NCBI RefSeq assembly: GCF_900459225.1
Contig: NZ_UHFH01000003.1
Coordinates: forward strand, 1,146,501 to 1,210,500
From: Streptococcus dysgalactiae subsp. dysgalactiae
GTDB taxonomy: Bacteria; Bacillota; Bacilli; Lactobacillales; Streptococcaceae
Reading direction: 5' to 3'
DNA length: 64,000 nucleotides
Numbering within the stretch: position 1 is the stretch's first letter; each line of letters begins with the position of its first letter. The notes under the pieces were generated by a model. That model saw nothing but the letters and a program-made list of their open reading frames with translations, was not told the origin of the DNA and did no database searches. The position numbers were made by a program, and so were the translations under genes. This document shows, piece by piece, positions 1 through 9,826 of this stretch.

Positions 1-695
1 AAATCAATAGCACTTACAGCAATGTCTAATGAAAAATCAAGAGAACTAAGGGGGTGAGCTGTAGTGGCATAGGCACCTACAATAGTTCCTCTTTTACTCT
101 TTACAGTCTTTCCATGAAGATTCCCTAGAGCAAAGGCTAGCAAGTAAGATGACATTCTCGGAGTGGTATCAAATGTCCAAAGGCCAGTTTCCTCACGGCG
201 ATCGACATTGATTTCTGGCATGTTAGATAAGGCGATGTCACCAGCTTCTTGATCAAAGGTCAAACTTAAGTCAAAGGTCGCTTTTGCATGCGGTTCATCA
301 ATACATGGGAAGGCTTCACGTGCAAAGTGACTTTCAAACTGAGTTGAAATCACTTCTTTTTTCACACCATCTTTAGTGTAATATGACGGGTAAATCCCTG
401 TCATATTATCTGTGATATGACCTGAAAACTCAATAACAAGTGTCATCATTCCCGTCTCTGGCAATTCGACACGAACAACTTCATTGTCGTTATCTACTTG
501 ATAAACAACAGCTTCGTTATCGAGTAAAATAGACTTGATATCTAAATCTTTTTGGTGGAAAGCCACATGATTATCTAAAGCTTCACCATTAATCGCAACA
601 TTTCCTGTAAATGTTTTTGTCTGACGGTTGATATCTAAAAAGATATTATAGTTTTCAGGGACAAATGTCTCGATGAGATGTTCTACTGTCTTCAT
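1..695 (-). CDS. pepN: Aminopeptidase N, N-terminal part (truncated by window edge)
   Basis: The minus strand from 695 down to the window edge translates as MKTVEHLIETFVPENYNIFL and continues open for about 231 codons. It matches the N-terminal beta domain of M1-family lysyl/alanyl aminopeptidase (PepN), including the FESHFAREAFPCIDEPHAKATFDL stretch seen in this family just before the catalytic domain. PepN is a cytoplasmic zinc metallopeptidase that trims peptides taken up by the cell. The GAMEN and HExxH motifs lie beyond the left edge and cannot be checked. An SD-like AGGAG lies just upstream of the ATG. No frameshift is seen in the visible part. Confidence 0.9.
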   Translation of the reverse strand, partial: MKTVEHLIETFVPENYNIFLDINRQTKTFTGNVAINGEALDNHVAFHQKDLDIKSILLDNEAVVYQVDNDNEVVRVELPETGMMTLVIEFSGHITDNMTGIYPSYYTKDGVKKEVISTQFESHFAREAFPCIDEPHAKATFDLSLTFDQEAGDIALSNMPEINVDRREETGLWTFDTTPRMSSYLLAFALGNLHGKTVKSKRGTIVGAYATTAHPLSSLDFSLDIAVSAID

Positions 696-852
696 ATAAC
701 TCCTTAATTCTAATAACAAGGAATAGTAGGCTAAGAGATGATATCAAATATCACCTTTGTCTTCTTTCCTTGTTAACCCAGCAAAATCACGATTGGCAAA
801 AGCTGGTTTATTTTGTTGATTCTATTTAACTTGCCTATTTCGTATAAAATTA

Positions 853-878
853 GGGACTGGCAAGTTTTTCCCAGTCCC
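853..878 (-). terminator. Terminator-like hairpin after phoU
   Basis: GGGACTGG and CCAGTCCC form an 8-bp perfect stem with a 10-nt loop, 17 bases past the phoU stop on the minus strand, followed by a loose T-rich tract. It probably ends the pst-phoU transcript; the U-tract is weak. Confidence 0.6.
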
Positions 879-894
879 ATTATAGCATATTTTC

Positions 895-1548
895 TTATAA
901 TTCAATAATTTTTCCAGTTTTGAGGTAAACAACCCACTCACAAATATTACGAGCATAATCCCCGATACGTTCCAAATACATTAGAACTTGGAAGTACTCT
1001 TTACCTGCAAAAACAGCGTCTGGAGATTTACGGATTTCCTCTACTGCCAAAGCTTGGATTTCACGGAAATAGTTATCAATTACTTCATCAGAAGCTGCAA
1101 TTTCATAAGCCTTAGCATCGTCCTCATTGATGTAGGCGTTCAAGGCTTCTTCAACCATGTGTTTAACGGCTTTACCCATCAGATTGATTTGTTCTTCAAC
1201 CACTGGGATACGCTCTTCACCTTTCATACGAATGGTGGCCTTAGCAATCGATGAAGCATGATCCCCCATACGTTCAATATCACTTGAGGCTTTCAAAACA
1301 GTGATGACGGTTCTAAGGTCGTTTGAAACGGGTTGTTGTAAAGCGATGATTTCAAGCGATTTCTTTTCCAATTTGGTTTCAAATTCATTGATGGTATCAT
1401 CCTCTTCGATAACTTCCTTAGCCAACTCACGATCATGGCTTACAAAAGCACGTACCGTTTTATTGATTTGGGCTAATACTTCTGTCCCCATCGAGTAAAA
1501 TTGATTGTGTAATTTGTCTAATTCTTCTTCAAATTTCGTTCTTAACAT
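895..1548 (-). CDS. phoU: Phosphate-signalling protein PhoU
   Basis: The 217-aa product is the usual PhoU length and has two PhoU repeats: residues 1-100 with LRTVITVLKASSDIERMGDHASSIA and 110-217 with MYLERIGDYARNICEWVVYLKTG. The E(R)xGD(Y/H)AxNI helices are the metal-binding signature of the family. PhoU is a peripheral cytoplasmic protein that couples the Pst transporter to phosphate-dependent regulation and restrains uptake. It is the last gene of the pst operon, 77 bp after pstB. The start MLRTKFEEEL matches the family N-terminus. Confidence 0.95.
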   Translation of the reverse strand: MLRTKFEEELDKLHNQFYSMGTEVLAQINKTVRAFVSHDRELAKEVIEEDDTINEFETKLEKKSLEIIALQQPVSNDLRTVITVLKASSDIERMGDHASSIAKATIRMKGEERIPVVEEQINLMGKAVKHMVEEALNAYINEDDAKAYEIAASDEVIDNYFREIQALAVEEIRKSPDAVFAGKEYFQVLMYLERIGDYARNICEWVVYLKTGKIIEL

Positions 1549-1625
1549 CGGTTTAACTTTCTATGATTTCTTGATCATTGCTATAGGGCTAACAGGTGTT
1601 TGACACAACCATCTACTAGTGATGA

Positions 1626-2387
1626 TTAGCCAAATTTACCAGAGATGTAATCTTCAGTTTCTTTACGTTTAGGGTTCATGAACATAGCTTTTGTAGGGCC
1701 AAATTCTAGCAAATCACCTTCTAAAAAGAAACCTGTTCGATCTGATAAACGTGATGCCTGTTGCATGGAGCGGGTAACGATAACCATGGTATAATCTTTT
1801 TTCAATGAGAAAAGAGTTTCTTCGATTTTACCAGCTGAAATTGGATCGAGAGCTGAGGTAGGTTCATCTAAAAGAATGATTTTAGGACTTGTTGCAAGCA
1901 CCCTCGCAACACAGACGCGCTGTTGCTGACCTCCTGAGAGGCCGACCGCAGAATCGTGTAGACGGTCTTTTACTTCATCCCAAATCGAAGCCCCTTTAAG
2001 AGAACTTTCAACGGCGTAATCTAAAGTTGCCTTGTCCTTAACACCTTTTAAGCGCAATCCATAAACAACATTTTCATAAATAGACATTGGAAATGGATTC
2101 GGTTGTTGGAAAACCATTCCAATTTCTTTTCGTAAATTGACAGTATCTGTTCTTGGACTATAAATATTGTGTCCATTATAAACGATCGACCCAGTAATCG
2201 TCACTTCGGGGTTCAAATCATTCATACGATTGATAGACCTCAAGAGAGTGGTTTTTCCAGATCCAGAAGGTCCAATTAAAGCTGTTATTTCATTCGGATA
2301 AAAATCTAAAGAGACATCTTTTAATGTTTTCTTTTGGTTATAGTAAACAGAAAGGTCTCTGATTTGTAAAATAGGTTCTGTCATCAT
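1626..2387 (-). CDS. pstB: Phosphate ABC transporter ATPase, first paralogue (PstB1-type)
   Basis: The 253-aa ABC ATPase has Walker [10 protein letters not shown] (39-47), Q-loop [15 protein letters not shown] (93-107), signature LSGGQQQR (150-157) and Walker [14 protein letters not shown]. Its sequence and position after pstS-C-A and a second pstB identify it as the phosphate importer ATPase. In most ABC ATPases the switch region reads (I/V)VTHNMQQ; here it is VIVTRSMQQ, so Arg206 stands where the conserved H-loop histidine should be. The neighbouring paralogue at 2397 keeps the His. This suggests an asymmetric PstB pair. The start could be either of two adjacent Met codons. Confidence 0.95.
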   Translation of the reverse strand: MMTEPILQIRDLSVYYNQKKTLKDVSLDFYPNEITALIGPSGSGKTTLLRSINRMNDLNPEVTITGSIVYNGHNIYSPRTDTVNLRKEIGMVFQQPNPFPMSIYENVVYGLRLKGVKDKATLDYAVESSLKGASIWDEVKDRLHDSAVGLSGGQQQRVCVARVLATSPKIILLDEPTSALDPISAGKIEETLFSLKKDYTMVIVTRSMQQASRLSDRTGFFLEGDLLEFGPTKAMFMNPKRKETEDYISGKFG

Positions 2388-2396
2388 GTCCCCTTT

Positions 2397-3200
2397 CTAA
2401 CCAAAGTGCCCAGAAACATAGTCGTTTGTTGACTGACACTTAGCATTTTGGAAAATATTACGTGTCTTATCGTATTCAATGAGGTCCCCCAAATAGAAGA
2501 AGGCAGTGTAGTCACTAGCACGAGCGGCTTGCTGCATGTTATGTGTCACAATAATAATCGTATAATTCTTCTTCAATTCAAACATGGTTTCTTCCAGTTG
2601 CATCGTTGCAATTGGATCCAAGGCTGATGCCGGTTCATCCATTAATAGAATATCAGGTTTCACAGAGATAGCTCTCGCAATACACAAGCGCTGTTGCTGA
2701 CCTCCTGATAAAGTGAAAGCTGATTTGTGAAGGTCATCCTTTACCTGATCCCAAAGAGCTGCTTGCTTAAGAGATGTCTCTACAATCTCGTCTAAAACTT
2801 TCTTGTCTTTAACACCAGCTCTTTCATGAGCAAAGGTAATGTTTTTATAAATAGATTTTGCAAAAGGATTAGGTCTTTGGAAAACCATTCCCAAATGCTT
2901 CCGAATTTCGTAGACATTCATGTCTTGACGGTTAACATCAATTCCTTGATAAAGGATTTCACCTGTAACCTTGGCAATATCAATGGTATCATTCATACGG
3001 TTAAGACTGCGAAGATAAGTTGATTTGCCACATCCAGACGGACCAATCAAGGCGGTAATTTTATTTTTTTCAAACTGCATATCAATCCCTTTGATAGCTT
3101 CCTTCGCACCATAGTAGACATGTAAATCCTTGGTAGCTAGAGCAATCGTTTCTTCAGGGAAGGTAATGATATGACGTTCATTCCAATTATATTCTGTCAT
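2397..3200 (-). CDS. pstB: Phosphate ABC transporter ATPase, second paralogue (PstB2-type)
   Basis: The 267-aa ABC ATPase has Walker [10 protein letters not shown], signature LSGGQQQR, Walker [14 protein letters not shown] and an intact H-loop [15 protein letters not shown]. It carries about 17 extra N-terminal residues relative to the other PstB. It lies 16 bp after pstA and 10 bp before the next pstB, within one minus-strand operon. The energising subunits bind the cytoplasmic face of PstC/PstA and hydrolyse ATP to drive high-affinity phosphate import. Two tandem pstB genes are common in streptococci. Confidence 0.95.
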   Translation of the reverse strand: MTEYNWNERHIITFPEETIALATKDLHVYYGAKEAIKGIDMQFEKNKITALIGPSGCGKSTYLRSLNRMNDTIDIAKVTGEILYQGIDVNRQDMNVYEIRKHLGMVFQRPNPFAKSIYKNITFAHERAGVKDKKVLDEIVETSLKQAALWDQVKDDLHKSAFTLSGGQQQRLCIARAISVKPDILLMDEPASALDPIATMQLEETMFELKKNYTIIIVTHNMQQAARASDYTAFFYLGDLIEYDKTRNIFQNAKCQSTNDYVSGHFG

Positions 3201-3215
3201 GATTTCTCCAATATC

Positions 3216-4103
3216 TTATTTCGCTGCTGTCATTTTAGAATGAAGTTTCTTCCCAATAAAGCGAGCTGAAAGGTTAAACAAAAGAATAAACACTAACAGT
3301 ACTGCTGCACTTCCTGCGGACACAAGTGTGGCGTCAGGGATTGTTCCTTCGCTGTTAACTTTCCAAATATGAACAGCTAGGGTTTCCGATTGACGGAAGA
3401 TAGAGATTGGGCTAGTGACACTAAGCGGGTTCCAATTTGACCAATCAAGGGCAGGTGCTGATTGACCTGCAGTGTAAATGAGAGCTGCCGCCTCACCAAA
3501 AATACGGCCAGAAGCCAAGACAATACCAGTTACAATTCCTGGTAATGCCTCTGGGATAACCACATGGAATACTGTTTCCCAGCGTGATAGCCCTAAAGCT
3601 AATCCTGCTTCACGTTGTGTGTGGTGTACATGAAGTAAACTATCTTCAACGTTACGGGTCATTTGAGGAAGATTAAAGACCGTCAAAGCCAGAGCCCCTG
3701 AAATAATAGAAAAGCCATATTCAAACTGCACAACGAAAATCAAGTAACCAAAGAGCCCAACAACCACAGATGGCAGAGAAGACAGAATCTCAATACAGGT
3801 TCTAATAAAGTTGGTAACAGGTCCTTTCTTGGCATATTCAGCCAAGTAAATCCCCGCTCCAGTTGAAAGAGGAATAGAAATAATCAAGGTAACAATCAAT
3901 AGGAAGAAGGAATTATACAACTGAATACCAATTCCCCCACCAGCTTCGTACGAAGACGATTTTCCTGTTAAAAAGGACCAGCTGATTTGTGGCAAGCCAC
4001 GGACAAGAATATACAGAATTAACGAAGCCAAAATAGCTACAATAATTCCAGCAATGGTATAGAGGGTACCCGTCGCTAATTTATCGACTTTTTTAGCGTT
4101 CAT
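3216..4103 (-). CDS. pstA: Phosphate ABC transporter permease PstA
   Basis: The 295-aa membrane protein has about six hydrophobic segments and the MetI-like permease EAA loop (REAGLALGLSRWETVFHVVIPEALPGIVTGIVLASGRIFGEAAAL), placed after the fourth segment as in PstA. It forms the membrane channel with PstC. Its start overlaps the end of pstC by 11 bp, which indicates translational coupling. Confidence 0.95.
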   Translation of the reverse strand: MNAKKVDKLATGTLYTIAGIIVAILASLILYILVRGLPQISWSFLTGKSSSYEAGGGIGIQLYNSFFLLIVTLIISIPLSTGAGIYLAEYAKKGPVTNFIRTCIEILSSLPSVVVGLFGYLIFVVQFEYGFSIISGALALTVFNLPQMTRNVEDSLLHVHHTQREAGLALGLSRWETVFHVVIPEALPGIVTGIVLASGRIFGEAAALIYTAGQSAPALDWSNWNPLSVTSPISIFRQSETLAVHIWKVNSEGTIPDATLVSAGSAAVLLVFILLFNLSARFIGKKLHSKMTAAK

Positions 4104-5028
4104 AATTTCTCTTTCTCTCTTTCGTGATTAATTTGACAAGGGAATTGAAAGCTAGGCTCATTAATAACAAGACTAAAGCAAGTGACCAAAGGACATTATT
4201 TTGAACAGTTCCCATAACCGTGTTACCAATACCCATTGTCAATACAGACGTTAAGGTTGCGGCTGGTGTCGTTAGTGAACTTGGCATCACAGCAGAGTTA
4301 CCTACAACCATTTGAATGGCTAAGGCTTCACCAAAAGCTCTCGCCATCCCAAAAATAATGGCAGTAAAAATACCTGGACGAGCTGCATTAAGAACAACAC
4401 GCCAAATGGTTTGCCAACGTGTCGCTCCCATAGCCATCGATGCTTCACGGTAATGACGAGGCACAGCGCGCAAGCTATCTGTTGTCATAAAGGTTACAGT
4501 TGGTAAAATCATAACAAATAAGACACAAACCCCAGATAAAATCCCGAAACCTGTACCACCAAAGATAGAGCGCATAAAAGGAACGATCACTTGTAAGCCA
4601 ATAAACCCATATACCACGGAAGGAATACCTACCAAAAGTTCCACTGCAGGTTGTAATAGCTTAGCGCCATATTTGGGTGAAATTTCTGTCATAAAGACAG
4701 CTGCTCCAATGGCAAATGGTGTTGCAATAATGGCAGATAAAATAGTGACCAAAAAAGACCCTGTAATCATTGGTAGCGCCCCAAGATAAGGAACACCAGC
4801 TGCATTTTTAACACTAGGTTGCCATTCTTTCCCAAATAAGAAATCAAAAAAATTAATCTTGTCCACAAAGAAAGTTGATAGACCTTTCTGAGCAACAAAT
4901 ATTAGAATCATTGCAACGATAAAAACAATCAAAGCCAAGCACAAAAATGTGATGGTACGGCCAAAAGTTTCTAGCCTTGAATTCTTTGATGGTGAAACTA
5001 ATTTTTTAGCCAATTCCTGATTTTTCAT
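4093..5028 (-). CDS. pstC: Phosphate ABC transporter permease PstC
   Basis: Starting at MKNQELAKKLVSPSK gives 311 aa, close to the family length. The ATG at 5028 is preceded by a strong GGGGGAA ribosome site; the 12 upstream in-frame residues overlap pstS and are not needed. Six hydrophobic segments and the EAA loop (REASMAMGATRWQTIWRVVLNAARPGIFTAIIFGMARAFGEALAI) identify a MetI-type permease. It pairs with PstA. Confidence 0.93.
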   Translation of the reverse strand: MKNQELAKKLVSPSKNSRLETFGRTITFLCLALIVFIVAMILIFVAQKGLSTFFVDKINFFDFLFGKEWQPSVKNAAGVPYLGALPMITGSFLVTILSAIIATPFAIGAAVFMTEISPKYGAKLLQPAVELLVGIPSVVYGFIGLQVIVPFMRSIFGGTGFGILSGVCVLFVMILPTVTFMTTDSLRAVPRHYREASMAMGATRWQTIWRVVLNAARPGIFTAIIFGMARAFGEALAIQMVVGNSAVMPSSLTTPAATLTSVLTMGIGNTVMGTVQNNVLWSLALVLLLMSLAFNSLVKLITKERKRNYER

Positions 5029-5038
5029 AATTCCCCCA

Positions 5039-5905
5039 TTATTTATCCATGACTTTGCCATCATGTGTTTTGATGACCTTCATGTCAGTTGTCGAAATAT
5101 AGCCCATATGGGTAACTATTTTGTTTTGGACTTCATCTGATAACATGTAGTCGAGAAATTCTTTGGTCAATCCTGTTGGTTTACCTTTAGTATACATGTG
5201 TTCGTAAGACCAGATTGGCCAATCATTTGTCGCAACATTTTTTGCATCCGCCTTAAAACCATTTAACTGTAATGATTTCACTGAGGAATCAACATAGGCG
5301 AATGAGAGGTACGAAATAGCGCCTGGTGTCTGAGAAACAATGGATTTAACCATTCCGTTGGAATCTTGTTCTTGGCTTTGTTTAGCAGTGACACCTTTCA
5401 TAATAACACTATCAAAGGTTGCTCGTGATCCAGAACTCGCCGCACGATTAATAACTGAAATCTCAAGATCTTGCCCCCCAACTTGTTTCCAGTTAGTGTA
5501 TTCCCCTGAAAAAATCTTTTGTAACTGCTGGCTACTAAGGTTAGAAACTTTAACTTTAGAGTTGGTAATGACAGCAAGACCAGCAACAGCAACTTGATGA
5601 TCGACTAGTTTATCAGCATCAATCCCATCTTTTTCTTCAGCAAAGACATCACTATTACCAATTTGAACAGCTCCTGATTGGACTTGAGATAATCCTGTAC
5701 CTGAGCCACCTCCTTGAACATTAACTGATTTCCCTAGGTTACTGCTTCCAAATTCATCAGCTGCTGCTTCTACTAAGGGTTGTAGCGCTGTCGATCCTAC
5801 GGCAGTTATCGACTCACCTTTATCAATCCAGCTAGAACATGCAGATAAAAAGAGAGTTGATAGGCCCAAAAGACTTAACAAAAAGAATTTCTTTTTCATT
5901 TTCAT
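5039..5905 (-). CDS. pstS: Phosphate-binding lipoprotein PstS
   Basis: The 288-aa protein has a lipoprotein signal peptide ([20 protein letters not shown]; lipobox LSAC, Cys23) and a PBP-like domain. Phosphate-contact motifs are visible: [27 protein letters not shown] and [17 protein letters not shown]. As the first gene of the operon, 10 bp ahead of pstC, it captures extracellular phosphate at the membrane surface and delivers it to PstC/PstA. A 139-bp non-coding stretch with a promoter candidate precedes it. Confidence 0.95.
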   Translation of the reverse strand: MKMKKKFFLLSLLGLSTLFLSACSSWIDKGESITAVGSTALQPLVEAAADEFGSSNLGKSVNVQGGGSGTGLSQVQSGAVQIGNSDVFAEEKDGIDADKLVDHQVAVAGLAVITNSKVKVSNLSSQQLQKIFSGEYTNWKQVGGQDLEISVINRAASSGSRATFDSVIMKGVTAKQSQEQDSNGMVKSIVSQTPGAISYLSFAYVDSSVKSLQLNGFKADAKNVATNDWPIWSYEHMYTKGKPTGLTKEFLDYMLSDEVQNKIVTHMGYISTTDMKVIKTHDGKVMDK

Positions 5906-5970
5906 TATTGTATTTCCTATTCGTAAAAATAAAGGGTATATATGTAGAAACTAAATTCCACATATTCTTT

Positions 5971-5999
5971 ATAGTAACATATCTACCTATGCTTTGAAA
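5971..5999 (-). promoter_or_regulatory. Candidate pst operon promoter
   Basis: Read on the minus strand, TTTCAA is followed 17 nt later by TACTAT, about 65 bp upstream of the pstS start. Spacing is ideal and the boxes are moderate. No clear direct-repeat PHO box of the Bacillus type is visible, so the mode of phosphate control is not evident from sequence. Confidence 0.4.
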
Positions 6000-6044
6000 G
6001 ATTTTTTTATTTAAATTTGCAACATTTTAATCTCATTTTTTTCG

Positions 6045-7355
6045 CTAAAAACGAAGCCCTTTCGGGAAATGATTTTTAACGGTCTTATCGACAACTTTAG
6101 CAAAACCTAATCCATTACCATCGATAAGCAGCTGGTACCATCCCGTTGGATAAGATTGAGGTAAGTTGATGGTATGACCAGAGACATAGTGCTTAAAGTC
6201 ATCCTCTGTTAACGTAATGGAGGATTTCACGTCGTTAGAATGAAGGGCTAATCCTAAAGCATAGGAAGGTTCAAACCGTTTCTTCTTGAAGACTCCCAGT
6301 TCTAAACCATTTCGAGCAATTTTTAAGCCCTCTAAGGCAGGAAGCCCATCTGGTAGGAGATATAAGTAATCACCAAAGGTTTGTAAAATCCCCGACAACA
6401 CAAGGTTTAAATGGTCTTTTTCGAAAGTTTTCCAAAGTTGTAATTGTTCCTTGTTCAAGTTGCTTTTCGGCGCTTTACGCTTTGGTATAGACTCAGGCGG
6501 ACGCTTATCCTTGAACTTGGCAACAAATTGTCCTTCTCCTTTATAGCGATGCGGATACATTCTCGCAGGTTCTGAAAAACCAATTCCTTCCACCATACCA
6601 TTTATTTTGGGAATGTCGACCAATTCTAAAAAGTCATAAGTCTCTAATAACCATTTGACTACCCCTTCGTTTTCTTCAAGAGACCAGGTACAGGTGGCAT
6701 AGATTAACTCTCCGCCAGGTTTCAACATTGATAAGGTATCTTCTAAGATGGACTTTTGAAGGAAAGCACACTCTATAGGGTAATCTTGATGCCAATACTG
6801 AATGGCATCTGGGTCTTTACGAAACATTCCCTCACCAGAACATGGACCATCAAAAACAATCATATCAAAGTATTGCGTAAAGACCTTTGCAAGACGATCT
6901 GCGGATTCGTTCATTACAATGACATTTCGTGCACCAAAGCGTTCAATATTCTCAACCAAAATCTTACTGCGCTTCTTAGAAATTTCATTGCTGACCAGAA
7001 GTCCGGTGTTATCTAAATAAGCAAGTAAGTGAGTTGATTTTCCTCCTGGTGCAGCTGCCAAGTCTAAAACACGGCTACCCTTTTTGGGAGCCGCTACTTG
7101 GGCTACCATTTGAGCAGCCGGTTCTTGCGAATAAACTAAACCAGAAACATGTTCAGGTGACTTGCCAGAGACTTTCCCATAATATCCCCATAGTGTATTG
7201 GGGATGGGGTCTTCAAAGGATTTGGACTGTTTTTTTAAAGGATTAACTCGAAAAGCATTTACCGCTTCTTGTTGAAAACTAGCCAAAAAGGCTTGAGTTT
7301 CATGGCCTAAGATAGAGTGATAAGTATCAATAAATTCTTTTGGTAATGGCATCAT
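6045..7355 (-). CDS. rsmF: 16S rRNA m5C methyltransferase RsmF/YebU family
   Basis: The 436-aa protein of the NOL1/NOP2/Sun family is predicted to transfer a methyl group from SAM to rRNA cytosine C5. The SAM-binding motif is VLDLAAAPGGKSTHLLAYL near 105. Both family cysteines are present: PCSGEGMFRKDP and the nucleophile-containing ATCTWSLEENEG. The C-terminal part (about 290-436) carries the RNA-binding extension typical of RsmF. It lies 15 bp downstream of the inositol-phosphatase-like gene, last in the spxA-led cluster. The exact methylated base is inferred from family only. Confidence 0.9.
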   Translation of the reverse strand: MMPLPKEFIDTYHSILGHETQAFLASFQQEAVNAFRVNPLKKQSKSFEDPIPNTLWGYYGKVSGKSPEHVSGLVYSQEPAAQMVAQVAAPKKGSRVLDLAAAPGGKSTHLLAYLDNTGLLVSNEISKKRSKILVENIERFGARNVIVMNESADRLAKVFTQYFDMIVFDGPCSGEGMFRKDPDAIQYWHQDYPIECAFLQKSILEDTLSMLKPGGELIYATCTWSLEENEGVVKWLLETYDFLELVDIPKINGMVEGIGFSEPARMYPHRYKGEGQFVAKFKDKRPPESIPKRKAPKSNLNKEQLQLWKTFEKDHLNLVLSGILQTFGDYLYLLPDGLPALEGLKIARNGLELGVFKKKRFEPSYALGLALHSNDVKSSITLTEDDFKHYVSGHTINLPQSYPTGWYQLLIDGNGLGFAKVVDKTVKNHFPKGLRF

Positions 7356-7370
7356 TTTTACTACTATTTA

Positions 7371-8150
7371 TTATTCTGTGATAAATGAGTCAGTTTTTAA
7401 AAAGGACTCAATCTTAGTAAGCTGACATTTTGGAACAAACATTATTTTTTGGCGCGATTTAAAGTCAGGTTCCTCACCGTTCAAGGCTAAAAGAACATAC
7501 CCCAACTTTTCACCCAAAACTTTTGCGGCTGCGTAGTCCCATGGTTGAATGGTTGAAAAATAGGCTAATAATTCCTGCTTCATTACCTTGACCATGCAAA
7601 TACCTGCCCCGCCATAGACCCTTACTCCTAGAGTGTGGGAAATCAGATTGGCAAGGTTGTTGTCATTCCTAGCAAACATCCCTGCATTGCAGCCAATTAA
7701 ACTACATTCTAAAGGCCTTTCTTGGTAGACAGGCAATTTATCACCGTTTAAAGTGACATCAAAGTTACCTCCACCAGCTAGCAATTGATCTGCCATAACA
7801 TCATAAATGAGACCAAATTGGCCTTGACCTTCTTCATAATAGGCAATCATGATAGCAAACTGTGAACCTTGTACGATAAAATTAACGGTGCCATCAATGG
7901 GATCAATCACCCAAACATTTCCTTGATTAATTGGATGACGGACATCATTTTCTTCAGCTAAAATAGCATCATCAGGATAAGACGACTTGATACGGTCAAT
8001 CAAGAATTGTTGAGTATCTTGATCCACATTTGTCACCAAATCATCAGATTGTGTTTTCACTTGTATGTCTAACTGTTGCGTCATCTTACTTTTGATAAAT
8101 TGCCCAGCTTCTCTGATGATTTGCTTGGCAAATACGTATTTAGTTTCCAA
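7371..8150 (-). CDS. Inositol monophosphatase family protein
   Basis: The 259-aa protein has the Mg-binding motifs of the IMPase/FBPase superfamily: LAEEND (motif 1 Glu), [14 protein letters not shown] (the DPxDGTxN motif) and [16 protein letters not shown] near the C-terminus. It should dephosphorylate a small sugar or inositol phosphate, perhaps 3'-phosphoadenosine phosphate; substrate cannot be read from sequence. Its start overlaps the end of the UPF0223 gene by 11 bp, so the two are probably translationally coupled. Confidence 0.88.
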   Translation of the reverse strand: METKYVFAKQIIREAGQFIKSKMTQQLDIQVKTQSDDLVTNVDQDTQQFLIDRIKSSYPDDAILAEENDVRHPINQGNVWVIDPIDGTVNFIVQGSQFAIMIAYYEEGQGQFGLIYDVMADQLLAGGGNFDVTLNGDKLPVYQERPLECSLIGCNAGMFARNDNNLANLISHTLGVRVYGGAGICMVKVMKQELLAYFSTIQPWDYAAAKVLGEKLGYVLLALNGEEPDFKSRQKIMFVPKCQLTKIESFLKTDSFITE

Positions 8151-8418
8151 GTGAAAAGAATCCTTTCTCTATAGCCCTTGCTTTTTTAACCGCTTGATAA
8201 GTGGAATAACCACTTGCTTTTTGGAAATCACGGTCGATTTGTTTTTCTTGCGCTTTACTTCTGACAATCTCTTTATAGGCTTTGTAACTCTCTAAAAGGT
8301 CTTCTGCCTTGATCTTGTCCTCGTAAGCTAATTCCACTCTGGTCAAAAAATGAAGCACTGAGGAAATTTCTTCAGTGCTCCAACTCAAGTCAAGTGGATA
8401 ATGATAATTACCTGACAT
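8140..8418 (-). CDS. UPF0223 family protein (YktA-like)
   Basis: The ATG at 8418 gives a 92-aa protein, [25 protein letters not shown], and is preceded by an AGGG ribosome site lying inside the spxA stop region. An upstream in-frame TTG would add four residues and is less likely. The small, charged, helical protein matches the UPF0223 family of Bacillales/Lactobacillales, whose function is unknown. It starts 1 nt after spxA ends and overlaps the next gene, so it belongs to the same transcript. Confidence 0.85.
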   Translation of the reverse strand: MSGNYHYPLDLSWSTEEISSVLHFLTRVELAYEDKIKAEDLLESYKAYKEIVRSKAQEKQIDRDFQKASGYSTYQAVKKARAIEKGFFSLGN

Positions 8419-8419
8419 A

Positions 8420-8824
8420 TTATCCCTCAATCTCTGCTTTTATAGTCGCTTGACGTAATTCCTGTTTACGGTAATCTCTTGGTAAAAAGGCTCTAATTTC
8501 GTCTTCGTTAAATCCGATTTGCATGCGTTTTTTATCCATAATGATAGGACGGCGAAGAAGGCTTGGGTTTTTAGCAATTAAGTCGATTAAATCTGAAATC
8601 GACAGTTCTTCCACATCAATATCAAGTTTTTGAAAGACTTTTGAACGCGTGGAAATAATATCTTCCGTCCCATTTTCTGTAAAAGAAAGAATGGACATGA
8701 GTTCGTCACGGCTCAATGGACTTGTGATAATATTATGTTCTTGAAAGTCAACTTCGTGTTTTACTAGCCACGCTCTTGCTTTACGGCAACTCGTGCAACT
8801 GGGTGATAAAAATAAGGTAACCAT
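8420..8824 (-). CDS. spxA: Spx-family transcriptional regulator SpxA
   Basis: The 134-aa ArsC-like protein has the redox CxxC switch ([14 protein letters not shown], Cys10 and Cys13) and the RPI motif ([27 protein letters not shown]). Spx binds the RNA polymerase alpha C-terminal domain to redirect transcription in oxidative and envelope stress. Streptococci usually carry two spx genes; sequence alone does not securely say whether this is SpxA1 or SpxA2. It leads a cluster with UPF0223, the IMPase-like gene and rsmF. Confidence 0.92.
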   Translation of the reverse strand: MVTLFLSPSCTSCRKARAWLVKHEVDFQEHNIITSPLSRDELMSILSFTENGTEDIISTRSKVFQKLDIDVEELSISDLIDLIAKNPSLLRRPIIMDKKRMQIGFNEDEIRAFLPRDYRKQELRQATIKAEIEG

Positions 8825-8866
8825 ATTTTTCCTCTGTCAAATTTACTTACCTTATTATACAAAAAA

Positions 8867-9799
8867 TTAAATCAGTTGGCTATCTTTTTTCCAATTTAAT
8901 GCTGTTTCTTTATCAAGTTCTAACCGCTCTACTAAATCTTCAATGCCATCAAATTTAGCCATGTCCCTAATCTTGTCTAACCAAATAATCTCGATGGATT
9001 CGCCGTAAATATCTCCTTCAAAACCGAAAATATTGGCTTCTAAACGCAACTCCTTTCCGCCAAAGGTAACATTTTTCCCAATACTCGTCATGGAACGGTA
9101 TTTTTTCCCATTAACAAGTACGTCTGTTACATAAACACCATCAGCTGGTAAGTAGGTCCTATCAATAGGAGCCAAATTAGCTGTTGGAAAACCAATGGTT
9201 CGACCGCGCGCGTCACCGTGTACAACCATTCCCCGAGTAGATAGCTCATATCCTAACAAGTGATTCACTTTTGCCACTTCACCTTCTAAGATTAATTTCC
9301 TAATCCGTGTTGAGGAAATCTTTTCCTGATCCTCGGTGACTTCTGGAATCATGTAAACATCACCATCAAAGTTTCGCGCTAAATAATCACTATCCGTACG
9401 ATTATGACCAAATTTATAATCAAACCCAACAACAATATGTTTAGCTTTGAGAAGTTTGAGGTAATGGGCAATAAAATCATCCGAAGATACCATTGAAAAA
9501 GCAGACGTGAAATCAATCAGATACAGCCGATCAACACCGTACTCTGCAAATTTTTCATGCCGTTTTTCTGGATAAGTAATATGAAGTAGCAAATCAGGTG
9601 AAAATCGAGAAAACGCTAATCTAGGAGATTCGTTAAACGTTAAGGTCACGACTGCTAAGTTTTCCGCCCTTGCAATTTCTTGTGCTTTATCAAATAAGGC
9701 CTTATGCCCTCGATGTAAGCCATCAAAGTACCCCAACACTAATACGGTATTTTCTTCTTGATGAATATCTTGATAGCCTTTAATATATTCAATGTCCAT
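8867..9799 (-). CDS. ribF: Bifunctional riboflavin kinase / FAD synthetase
   Basis: The 310-aa protein has an N-terminal FAD synthetase (nucleotidyltransferase) domain, with LGYFDGLHRGHKALF near 23 and SSTRIRKLILEGEV near 163. Its C-terminal flavokinase domain has GRGRTIGFPTANL-type residues at about 200-215. It converts riboflavin to FMN and then FAD in the cytoplasm. It follows truB by 28 bp on the same strand, the usual Firmicutes truB-ribF pairing. Confidence 0.95.
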   Translation of the reverse strand: MDIEYIKGYQDIHQEENTVLVLGYFDGLHRGHKALFDKAQEIARAENLAVVTLTFNESPRLAFSRFSPDLLLHITYPEKRHEKFAEYGVDRLYLIDFTSAFSMVSSDDFIAHYLKLLKAKHIVVGFDYKFGHNRTDSDYLARNFDGDVYMIPEVTEDQEKISSTRIRKLILEGEVAKVNHLLGYELSTRGMVVHGDARGRTIGFPTANLAPIDRTYLPADGVYVTDVLVNGKKYRSMTSIGKNVTFGGKELRLEANIFGFEGDIYGESIEIIWLDKIRDMAKFDGIEDLVERLELDKETALNWKKDSQLI

Positions 9800-9826
9800 A
9801 ATTTTCCATTCTACATATTGATAGTT

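Noticed and set aside
5028..5064. Earlier start for pstC overlapping pstS
   Set aside because: The internal ATG at 5028 has a GGGGGAA ribosome site at proper spacing and matches the family N-terminus; the longer form would read back into the pstS coding end.
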